From Lewinella sp. IMCC34183 (GTDB lineage Bacteria > Bacteroidota > Bacteroidia > Chitinophagales > Saprospiraceae): DNA of 64,000 nucleotides. Below the pieces are notes generated by a model. It had not been told where the DNA came from. It saw only the letters and a program-made list of their open reading frames with translations, and did no database searches. Where the stretch lies: NCBI RefSeq assembly GCF_003390915.1, contig NZ_QMEM01000013.1, forward strand, positions 38,158-102,157, in the 5' to 3' direction. Position 1 is the first letter of the stretch; each line of letters opens with the position of its first letter. Positions 43,553 to 51,481 of the stretch are shown in pieces. Position numbers and translations under genes: made by a program.

Positions 43553-44143
43553 ATGGTAGCCGTAATCAATTACAACGCCGGTAACATCCGGTCCGTCCTC
43601 TACGCCCTCGAGCGCATCGGCGTCGCGCACGAGCTGACGGCGGACCCCGAGAGGATCCGCGCGGCCGACAAGGTCATCTTTCCGGGCGTGGGGCACGCGG
43701 CCTCCACCATGGCGCACCTTAACGAAACGGGCCTGGCGGACGTCATCCGTTCCCTAACCCAGCCTGTCTTCGGCGTCTGCGTGGGTATGCAGTTACTCTG
43801 CAGCCATAGCGAGGAGGGCGACGTGGACTGCCTGGGAGTTTTCCCGGAACGGGTACGGAAGTTTCGGCCGGCAGCGGGGGAAAAAGTACCGCATATGGGG
43901 TGGAACGACGTCCGGGTGCGGGAAAACAACGGCTGGCTCAGTCCTAAGGTAGACGGAGAGTACTGCTACTACGTCCACAGCTACTTCGTGGAGCCGGGCC
44001 CCGATACCGTAGCCACCACGAACTACTGTGGGACCGACTTCGCGGCCATGATGCAAAAGGACAACTTCTACGCCGCTCAGTTTCACCCGGAGAAGTCCGC
44101 TGCGGTAGGGGAACAGATCATCCGGGACTTCCTGGCGGTCTAG
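43553..44143 (+). CDS. hisH: imidazole glycerol phosphate synthase glutaminase subunit HisH
   Basis: HisH, 196 residues. It releases ammonia from glutamine for HisF, which makes imidazole glycerol phosphate in histidine synthesis. The class I glutaminase triad is present: Cys76 in GVCVGMQLL, His178 and Glu180 in FHPEKSA. MVAVINYNAGNIRSV is the family start. The usual partners (hisF, hisA, hisI) are absent from this window and both flanking genes lie on the other strand, so this copy stands alone. It could be the only hisH of a split pathway or an extra copy serving another pathway, such as surface-sugar amidotransfer. Confidence 0.93.
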   Translation: MVAVINYNAGNIRSVLYALERIGVAHELTADPERIRAADKVIFPGVGHAASTMAHLNETGLADVIRSLTQPVFGVCVGMQLLCSHSEEGDVDCLGVFPERVRKFRPAAGEKVPHMGWNDVRVRENNGWLSPKVDGEYCYYVHSYFVEPGPDTVATTNYCGTDFAAMMQKDNFYAAQFHPEKSAAVGEQIIRDFLAV

Positions 44144-44191
44144 GGCACGGGGCACGCTCTACGGACGAGGCGCAGCGAGCATTCCCGCAAC

Positions 44192-46792
44192 CTATTCTCC
44201 ACCCCCAAAGAAGGTAGTAGTAAAGCTCAGGCGCACCCCGAAGTCATCGTAGGCGCCGTCGCGAAAGCTCGTGACCAGCTCCAGCCGCAGTACCCGCAGA
44301 ATATTATCGAGGGAATAGCCGACCTCGGTGTAGTGATCGGAGGTGGGCGTATAGAGATAATTGACAAACAGGTCCTCTTTAAGGCCCATCAGGTGCAGCT
44401 GGAAGATCTGTGTGAGCAGTAGTTTGCGGAACTGGTAGTGGGCGTACACCTCCAGGTACTCTTCCGCGGTACTGTTGCGGTAGTAGGGCAACAGGCGGTA
44501 GCTGCCGATCGGGTCAAGACGGGTCAGGAAAATCTCGGAGGTGGCAAAGTGCTTGAAGTCCGGAAAGCCCACCTCTGCGTTGCTCAGGAAATAGCCGCCG
44601 CGGAGCAGCAGGCTGATGTCACCCTTGGGCCCCGCGCGGAAGGCATGGCGGTAGCTGCCCTCCAACCGGACGAATTCCGAAGTACTCTGCGCGATGTCCG
44701 GCAGGCCGGCGCGCAGGCCCAGCCCGAGCGTTGGGGCGGAACCGTCAACGATATTCCGGCGGCCGTTGCGGACGGTATACTTGAGGCCCGGCCGGAAGTA
44801 GGCGTTGACCTCCACCACGGCGGCGTTACCGAGGGTGGCGACGGTACCGATCTCCTCGTTGTAGGGGTTGTTGGGGACGTAGGCGAACTCCTCGTCGCCG
44901 CCCCAGCGGTGGTCGGTGGTATTCGAAACCATTCGACGATCCTCGTAACTGACGGCCCCGTCGAAACTGAAGGCGTCACTGAAGCGCCGGCGGTAGGTCA
45001 CCTCGCCGTAGGCCCGTTCGTACAACCGGACGTAATTATCGCCGAAGAGAAGGGCCGAGAAGCTGTTGATGATCGGGTCGATCGCGGGCGTACCGTTGAA
45101 CTGCCGCAGGTAGCGGCCGCCGCGTACCTCCACAGCTCCCTGCCGGTCGTTGCGGGTCCAGTTACCGTAGCCCAGTTCCCAACTCAGCCGTTTCCAGGAG
45201 AAGCCGTAGCGGGTACGCAGGTGCAGGTCGCCGATCCGTTGCCGGTGGCTGCTGGTGTCCTCCTGTACCGTCTTGAATATTCCCTTGCCAAGCCGTCCGC
45301 CCAGGGCGTAGCCTTCAACGGGGTTGAAGACGGCTTCGGGCGACACGCTGAAGCGCAGGAAGCGCGGAAGCCGTTTACGCCCCGGCTTCGTCTCGCTCGG
45401 CGCGGTCTCCCCGCGCGATTCGGCGATGGAGTCCATCCGCTCCACCCGCGCCACGCTGTCGCGGTAGCGGTAGCCGGCGATCTCGTCCTCCGTGAGGGGG
45501 ATCGGCCGGATAGCCTCCCAGGCCGCGGCATCCTTTATCGTCGTTACGCTGTCGCTCTCGAAGGTGTAGTTTCCCACTACCTCAGGTTCCTCCTGTGCTT
45601 CCTGCTCCTCCTCCTCGTAGCTGCGCATGAGGCGGCGGAGTTCCTTACGGGTGAGTTCTCCGCCCTCCTCCAGGGTGTTTTCATAACCTTCCGCCCGGTT
45701 TCCGCGGCGGGTTGCGGCGGCTACTTCCGGCTGCGTCTTTTCGTCGATTACCTCCACGTAGCCGCCCAGGTCGGGATTGAGGGTTACCTCGTACCCGCTG
45801 GTGGAGGCTACGTAGCTGATGGCCAGTTTGATGCCCAGCAATCCCCCTTCGGCTTCGATCTGGGTCGTCGTAGGCAGCCAGACGTGGTCCTCCACCTCAT
45901 TGTAGTTAACCTTCACGTTAATGGTGAATCCGGTTTCGTAGGTCCGGAGATCCAGGCTGTGCAGGGACCAGTCGTCCTGTACGATATAGATGTACCCCTC
46001 GAGCACTTTCTCTCCCCGGCTGCGGGGGATCACCCGGATCTTGTTGATCAGTTCCCCCTGGTCGGCGAAGACGCCCTCGTGCTCGTACTTGTAGTAGGCG
46101 AAGGCCTTCGGCGACAGCGGGCTCACGATCCCGGCAACTTCCGGTTGGTAGAAGGAGGTGAAGATGTAGTTGTCCACCTGGAAGCTCTCGTCTCCGGTTA
46201 CGTACCGCGACAGGACGGTCTGCTTAAAGTTATTCGGCCGGGTATATTCGATCCGGCTCGTGGTCTCGCTGGTAAAGTTTTTACCGACAACGTCGTTGAT
46301 CTCCTGGCGTTCCTCCGAAGGGACAAGCTTCGTCAACAGGCCGGGAATCTTCACCACCTTGCCATTTCCCTTAACGTACACCTCCGCGGAGTACGCGTCG
46401 AGTTGATTGCGGTGGTAGTCGGCCTTGGCGATCGCGCGCCGGATAACGCTGTAGCTGAGGTCCTCTCCGCCGCTCAGCACCTGTACTTCTTCCAGGTCCA
46501 GGGCTTCGGTACGGAGCTGTACGTCCAGTGAGCCGCGGCCGCTCTGCACCTTCTCTACCTGGGTCTGGTAGCCCAGGTACTGGAAGACGATGGTATTGGT
46601 ACCGGGCCGCAGGCGTACCTCGTAACGTCCCTCCACGTTCGTCGTGGCCCCCGTGCCCGTTTCCTGTACGTAGATCGAGGCGTACGGCAGCGCCTCTCCC
46701 GTAGCCTCGTCGATGATGCGGCCGGTCAGCGACTGGGCGGAGACAAGCACCGGGGCAAACAGGCAGCAGATCAGGGCTAGGGTTCGGTTCAT
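44192..46792 (-). CDS. DUF5686 outer membrane protein with carboxypeptidase-like regulatory domain
   Basis: An 866-residue outer membrane protein. The signal peptide MNRTLALICCLFAPVLVSAQ is followed by a beta-sandwich regulatory domain at about 22-105 (LTGRIIDEATGEALPYASIYV). The DUF5686 body comes next, with a charged linker near 385-470 and a C-terminal beta barrel from about 480 (alternating aromatic strands, ending VRLSFTTTFFGG). The layout resembles TonB-dependent receptors without a plug. The family is common in Bacteroidota and its cargo is unknown. It is monocistronic as far as can be seen. Confidence 0.83.
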   Translation of the reverse strand: MNRTLALICCLFAPVLVSAQSLTGRIIDEATGEALPYASIYVQETGTGATTNVEGRYEVRLRPGTNTIVFQYLGYQTQVEKVQSGRGSLDVQLRTEALDLEEVQVLSGGEDLSYSVIRRAIAKADYHRNQLDAYSAEVYVKGNGKVVKIPGLLTKLVPSEERQEINDVVGKNFTSETTSRIEYTRPNNFKQTVLSRYVTGDESFQVDNYIFTSFYQPEVAGIVSPLSPKAFAYYKYEHEGVFADQGELINKIRVIPRSRGEKVLEGYIYIVQDDWSLHSLDLRTYETGFTINVKVNYNEVEDHVWLPTTTQIEAEGGLLGIKLAISYVASTSGYEVTLNPDLGGYVEVIDEKTQPEVAAATRRGNRAEGYENTLEEGGELTRKELRRLMRSYEEEEQEAQEEPEVVGNYTFESDSVTTIKDAAAWEAIRPIPLTEDEIAGYRYRDSVARVERMDSIAESRGETAPSETKPGRKRLPRFLRFSVSPEAVFNPVEGYALGGRLGKGIFKTVQEDTSSHRQRIGDLHLRTRYGFSWKRLSWELGYGNWTRNDRQGAVEVRGGRYLRQFNGTPAIDPIINSFSALLFGDNYVRLYERAYGEVTYRRRFSDAFSFDGAVSYEDRRMVSNTTDHRWGGDEEFAYVPNNPYNEEIGTVATLGNAAVVEVNAYFRPGLKYTVRNGRRNIVDGSAPTLGLGLRAGLPDIAQSTSEFVRLEGSYRHAFRAGPKGDISLLLRGGYFLSNAEVGFPDFKHFATSEIFLTRLDPIGSYRLLPYYRNSTAEEYLEVYAHYQFRKLLLTQIFQLHLMGLKEDLFVNYLYTPTSDHYTEVGYSLDNILRVLRLELVTSFRDGAYDDFGVRLSFTTTFFGGGE

Positions 46793-46900
46793 GGCTGGGG
46801 TCGGTTGTGGTATGGGTCGAAAAATACGGCCGTCGCCGTCACCGGCCGGCCCGCCGGCCCCCTTTATCGAGGATCGTACTTACTTACTCGACCAACTAAC

Positions 46901-46931
46901 AGGCCCGCCACCGACGAGCGGTGACGGGCCT
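46901..46931 (-). terminator. probable terminator of the amidohydrolase pair
   Basis: Thirteen-bp arms at 46901-46913 and 46919-46931. In minus-strand RNA all pairs form (one U-G), while the plus strand would have one mismatch. The U run after it is weak (UGUUAGUU). Confidence 0.55.
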
Positions 46932-46957
46932 GGAATCTCAGTGATGATCAGAAATGG

Positions 46958-48253
46958 TTAGCGGGTCTGCTGCCGGCTGTACTTCTCCTCAAACTTGCGG
47001 TAGAGTTCCGCCTGCTTGTTGTCGAGGTTGATGTCGCGTCCGTTGATGAAGGCATGCTCCACGTTGCTGGTCCGCATATCGAGCAGGTCGCCCGAGGAGA
47101 TGACGAAGGTGGCCGATTTGCCGGCGGCCAGGCTACCGTAGTTCTCGTCCACGCCGGCGATCCGGGCGGCGGCCAGGGTGATGGCCTCCACGGCTTTCTC
47201 GTACGGAAGTCCGAACCCAACGGCCTGTCCGGCTACGAAAGGCAGATTGCGCTGTTGCCAGTAGCCTTCGTGGCTGATGGCGAAGTCCACCCCGGCCTTG
47301 GCCAGCAGGGCGGGGTTGCGGTAGGGCTGGTCGATGGGCTCGTCCTGGCCGCCGGGCAGCGCCTGGGTGCTGCTCAGGATGACGGGCACGTCCTCGTTCT
47401 TCAGGAAGTCGGCCACCAGGTACGCCTGGTACCCGCCGACGATGACGGGTCGGGCGCCCATCTTCTTCATCAGCAGGACGCCAGCCTGAATATCGCGGGC
47501 CTCGTCGGCGTGCAGATAAACGTTGCTATTGCCCGCCACGGCCTCGCAGAGGGCCTCGAACTTGAGCAGGCGGCTGACGTCGCCGTCGGGCCGGTCGCAG
47601 TAGCCGATGGCCTGCTGCAGGAAGGTTTCCAGTTCGCGGACCTGTCCGTCGTAGCGGGGGTTCGGAATCAGGTCGCCGGTCTGCCAATTGTAGCTGACCC
47701 GGTTGGGCCAGTTGACGTGCACGCCGTCGTCGGCGAGTACGGCGGCATCCTCGAAGTTCCAGCCGTCGAGTTGCATGATGCTGCTGCGGCCGCTGACGAG
47801 GCTGCCCTCGGGGGTCGACTGCACGAGCAGTACGCCGCGGCTGCGTACGGTGGGGATCACCTGCGAGTCGGTATTGAAGGCGATCAGGGCGCGGGCGTTG
47901 GGGTTGAAGGTACCCACCTCCCGCTGATCGTTGGTGGCCCGTACGGCATCGATCTCCACCAGGCCGAGTTGGCTGTTTAGGGCGATCAGGCCGGGGTACA
48001 CGTCCTTGCCGGTGGCGTCCACGGTCTCGTAACCGTCCGGTACGGTCACGTTAGCGCCGACTCGCTCGATCTTGCCATCACGGAACAGCAGGGTGCCGTT
48101 CTCGATCACGGTGCCGTCGCCGACGTGGATAGTGGCACCGGTCACCGCCATGGGACCCGCCTGCGAGGGGGCGGGCGTGGGGTTCTGGGCGCGGACGCAG
48201 GTGCAAATCAGAAGCCCCAGAAGCAGGGCCAGTTGGTTCTTGAATTGAAACAT
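46958..48253 (-). CDS. amidohydrolase-like exported protein lacking the HxH metal site
   Basis: A 431-residue exported protein with signal peptide MFQFKNQLALLLGLLICTCVRAQ from the ATG at 48253; the longer frame reads back through the upstream gene. The body follows the imidazolonepropionase-like amidohydrolase plan (MAVTGATIHVGDGTVIENGTL at the start, ENYGSLAAGKSATFVISSGDLL near the end). Where active enzymes have a His-x-His after the GLID-type strand, this protein has Asn93-Ser-Gln95 (GLIALNSQLG). It is probably a non-catalytic partner of the larger protein encoded 11 nt upstream. Confidence 0.8.
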   Translation of the reverse strand: MFQFKNQLALLLGLLICTCVRAQNPTPAPSQAGPMAVTGATIHVGDGTVIENGTLLFRDGKIERVGANVTVPDGYETVDATGKDVYPGLIALNSQLGLVEIDAVRATNDQREVGTFNPNARALIAFNTDSQVIPTVRSRGVLLVQSTPEGSLVSGRSSIMQLDGWNFEDAAVLADDGVHVNWPNRVSYNWQTGDLIPNPRYDGQVRELETFLQQAIGYCDRPDGDVSRLLKFEALCEAVAGNSNVYLHADEARDIQAGVLLMKKMGARPVIVGGYQAYLVADFLKNEDVPVILSSTQALPGGQDEPIDQPYRNPALLAKAGVDFAISHEGYWQQRNLPFVAGQAVGFGLPYEKAVEAITLAAARIAGVDENYGSLAAGKSATFVISSGDLLDMRTSNVEHAFINGRDINLDNKQAELYRKFEEKYSRQQTR

Positions 48254-48264
48254 GGAATTATTTT

Positions 48265-51249
48265 TTAGTGGCTTACGCTGTCGCAGTGAAGGAGTTGGCG
48301 GCTGTTGCCGCGGGGTGCCTGCGTCCGGCTTCCGCCTTTCTTGGCGTCCAGGCTCGCCTGGATCAGGGCGTTGCGCTCGTCGAGGAGGTCCTGCCGCCGG
48401 CTTTCGTTCTCTTCGCGGTTGAAGTACTCCTTCCCGTCGATGTAGGTGCGCTCGGCGCGGGCGTAAATACTCATGGGGTGATCGTTCCAAAGCACGAGGT
48501 CGGCATCCTTACCGGCGCGAATGCTGCCGACGCGGTCGTCGATGTGGAGCATCTTGGCGGGATTGAGGGTAACGAATTTCCAGGCTTCCTCCTCCGGCAC
48601 GCCGCCGAAGAGGACGGCCTTACCGGCCTCCTGGTTGAGGCGACGGGCCATCTCGGCGTCGTCGGAGTTGAAGGCGGTCACGACGCCCTGCTCGTGCATG
48701 ATGGCCCCGTTGTAGGGAATGGCTTCGTTCACCTCGTACTTGTAGGCCCACCAGTCGGAGAAGGTGGAGCCCGCGGCGCCATGCTCGGCCATCTTGTCGG
48801 CCACCTTGTAGCCCTCCAGGATGTGGGTGAAGGTGTTGACGCGGAAGTCGTGGCGCTCGGCCACTTCCATCAGCATGTTGATCTCGCCCTGCTGGTAGCT
48901 GTGGCAGGTGATGAACCGCTCGTCGTTGAGTATTTCGAGCAGGGTTTCCAGTTCCAGGTCACGGCGTACATCTTCCCCGGCCTTTAGCGCGCGGCCGTAC
49001 TCGGCGGCACGGCTGAAGTAGTTCTCAAAGATCTGCTCCACGCCCATGCGGGTCTGAGGATAGCGGACGCGGTTGGCGTCGCCCCAGTTGGACTGCTTGA
49101 CGTTCTCGCCGAGCGCGAATTTGATGAAGGGATCGGCGTCCGCAAACATCATCTCCTGCGGGGTGGCGCCCCAACGGAGCTTGACCAGCGCGGACTGCCC
49201 CCCGATGGGGTTGGCGGATCCGTGCAGCAACTGACTGGTGGTCACGCCGCCGGCCAGCTGGCGGTAGATGTTCTCATCCACGGCGTCGACTACGTCGGCC
49301 ATGCGTACTTCGGCGGTGCTCGACTGCGTGCCTTCGTTTACGGCACTAAGGGCAATGTGGCTGTGCTCGTCGATGATGCCGCTGGTCAGGTGCATGCCCG
49401 TGGCATCGATGACCTCGGCACCGCGGTCGGATAGCCCTTTCCCTACGCGGCTGATCTTGCCGTCCTCGATAAGCACGTCGGTTTCCTCCAGAATGCCGTC
49501 GTCCTCGTTGGTCCATACCGTCGCGTTGCGGAACAGCACCTTGCCGGTTTCCGGGTGGTCCGGTAGTCCGTACGCGATATTGGGGAAGGTCAGCCGGCTC
49601 TGGTAGGGCTTGCGTGCTTCCTCTTTTTTACCATCCTCGGATTTCTCATCGGTTTTGGCGGTAGCCGCGCGGGGCGTAGCGGTGAAGCTGACCATCTTAC
49701 CGTCCGGGCCGCGGCCGGTACCGGCGTAGCCCTCGCCGCGGGGGGTGGCGTTGATGCGGTAGTAGCCGCCCTCCTTACCGGGGCGGAAGCGCAGGGTAAG
49801 TACGCCGCCGCTTTCGGTGAAGTCGACCTCCGTGCTCGTGCTGTCGCCGGGCGTGGATAGTTTCATTTTCCGGCTGCCGGGGTCGCCGGACACCTCGCCG
49901 ACGAAGCGGGTGCCGTCGACGGTCACGTCGTAGGCGTCGGCCAGGTCCACGGTTTCCAGTTCCTTGAGTTCGAAGGGCTTGCCCTGTACCCAGTTCTGGT
50001 ACACGGTCGCTTTTTCGGCGAAGGGATCCTTATCGGTCACGATGAAGTTGGCCCACTTGCCCTTCTCCAGGGTGCCTACCTGGTCGGTGATTCCGAGCAA
50101 CTCGGCCGGGCCCGTCGTGAGGGCGGCCAGGACGTGCTCCGGATCGGCTCCGGCCTGGATCGCCTTGCGCATGGCCTCGTGCAGGTCGGCGGGTTTGTCC
50201 AGCCCGTCGGCGGTGAGTACGAAGGAAATGCCCGCGCTGTCGACGGCGGCTACGTTGCCCGGCGCGCGCTCCCAGTGGCGCAGCTGGGCCAGTGTGACCA
50301 GGTCGGCCGCGAAGGGATCGCTGACGTCGTAGGCATCGGGAAACTTGAGCGGGATGATGAAGGTGGCACCGGAGGCCTTCAGGGGCTCCAGACGCTGGTA
50401 TTCGTCGCCGCCGCCCCGGATGACGTACTGCACGCCGAATTCATCGCCTACCTGGTCGGCCCGCAGGGCGTCCTGCCAGTTGTCAACGGCGAAGATCTGG
50501 GGGATATCCTGGAGGTTGCGCCAGGCTTCGAGGCTGAGGTTGGCCTCGTCGCGGTTCTTCTTGCCGTACCAGTCGGCGTCGATGTAGGTCTGTCGCAGCA
50601 GGGCCACGGTACCCATGCGGGAACTGGGGTAGTCCTGTCCGGACGAGCCCTTGTCAAAGGAGAGGTGGTGGGCTACGTTGCGCTTAAGCAGGACGGCGTT
50701 CTCGCTCGTGGCGCCTAGCGTCACGACGGCGGCCGATCCGCGGCTGATGCCGTCGGGGCTGTGGGTGCTGACGGTCCCGAAGCCGGCTTCACGCAGGGCG
50801 CCGGCCACCTTCTCGTCGATGGTGAACACGCGCGAGGCGTCGGTTTCCGGACGCAGGGCCTGATTCCAGGCGTAAGCCCCATCGGTATCCGACTCCATTT
50901 GGGGGCCATCGCGCCGGCTGCGGCGGTTGCGCTCTACGTCGGGCATCCCGTACGTACCGTAGGCTTCGATGAAACTGGGGTAGACGTGCTTGCCGGCGAG
51001 TGATACCTCGACGGCACCCCGTGGCACGGGACCGCCGGCGGCCACGCTCTCGATCCTGCCGTCGCGGATGGTCAGGGTAGCGTTGTCGAGGGTCTCGCCG
51101 GGTGCCACGTGAACGGTGGCTCCGGTAAAGGCGTAGAACCCGTCGGGTTCGTCGTATACGCCGTTGTAGGGGAATGTGGTCTGAGCAAAGGCCGTAATGC
51201 CGTATAAGAGGATGGCCAGACTAAGCAGTGGCCGAGTAGATTGTTTCAT
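48265..51249 (-). CDS. tandem amidohydrolase-domain exported protein
   Basis: A 994-residue exported protein with two amidohydrolase domains. The ATG at 51249 gives MKQSTRPLLSLAILLYGITAFAQ; 51258 is an alternative. The N-terminal domain (about 28-480) has lost the first metal site (HVYPSFIEAYGTYG instead of H-x-H). Residues 480-560 form a beta linker with a charged Lys/Glu patch. The C-terminal domain (about 570-960) keeps GIIDEHSHIAL, so it should be the active one. Such enzymes hydrolyse cyclic amides or peptides at a zinc or iron centre; the substrate is unknown. The smaller amidohydrolase-like gene follows after 11 nt, so the two proteins likely form a complex. Confidence 0.85.
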   Translation of the reverse strand: MKQSTRPLLSLAILLYGITAFAQTTFPYNGVYDEPDGFYAFTGATVHVAPGETLDNATLTIRDGRIESVAAGGPVPRGAVEVSLAGKHVYPSFIEAYGTYGMPDVERNRRSRRDGPQMESDTDGAYAWNQALRPETDASRVFTIDEKVAGALREAGFGTVSTHSPDGISRGSAAVVTLGATSENAVLLKRNVAHHLSFDKGSSGQDYPSSRMGTVALLRQTYIDADWYGKKNRDEANLSLEAWRNLQDIPQIFAVDNWQDALRADQVGDEFGVQYVIRGGGDEYQRLEPLKASGATFIIPLKFPDAYDVSDPFAADLVTLAQLRHWERAPGNVAAVDSAGISFVLTADGLDKPADLHEAMRKAIQAGADPEHVLAALTTGPAELLGITDQVGTLEKGKWANFIVTDKDPFAEKATVYQNWVQGKPFELKELETVDLADAYDVTVDGTRFVGEVSGDPGSRKMKLSTPGDSTSTEVDFTESGGVLTLRFRPGKEGGYYRINATPRGEGYAGTGRGPDGKMVSFTATPRAATAKTDEKSEDGKKEEARKPYQSRLTFPNIAYGLPDHPETGKVLFRNATVWTNEDDGILEETDVLIEDGKISRVGKGLSDRGAEVIDATGMHLTSGIIDEHSHIALSAVNEGTQSSTAEVRMADVVDAVDENIYRQLAGGVTTSQLLHGSANPIGGQSALVKLRWGATPQEMMFADADPFIKFALGENVKQSNWGDANRVRYPQTRMGVEQIFENYFSRAAEYGRALKAGEDVRRDLELETLLEILNDERFITCHSYQQGEINMLMEVAERHDFRVNTFTHILEGYKVADKMAEHGAAGSTFSDWWAYKYEVNEAIPYNGAIMHEQGVVTAFNSDDAEMARRLNQEAGKAVLFGGVPEEEAWKFVTLNPAKMLHIDDRVGSIRAGKDADLVLWNDHPMSIYARAERTYIDGKEYFNREENESRRQDLLDERNALIQASLDAKKGGSRTQAPRGNSRQLLHCDSVSH

Positions 51250-51481
51250 ATCCTTCATTTGGTCAGGGGGAAAAGTACGCAGTTTCGTCTACCCATAAAA
51301 TTTAGGGTGGCAGATATTGCGGAAAGCGAACAATTTAATCCTGAATATCGGACATATGTACGGTCCGTTAGTATTACCGTGGGGGTTACCCGCAATTTGT
51401 GCCCGCAATCCCGGTTTGATAGTAGTGCGCGTCGTCCGGTTTGTGCCGGTCGCCGCCGGATAAGCTCACTCGCTATTGCTG

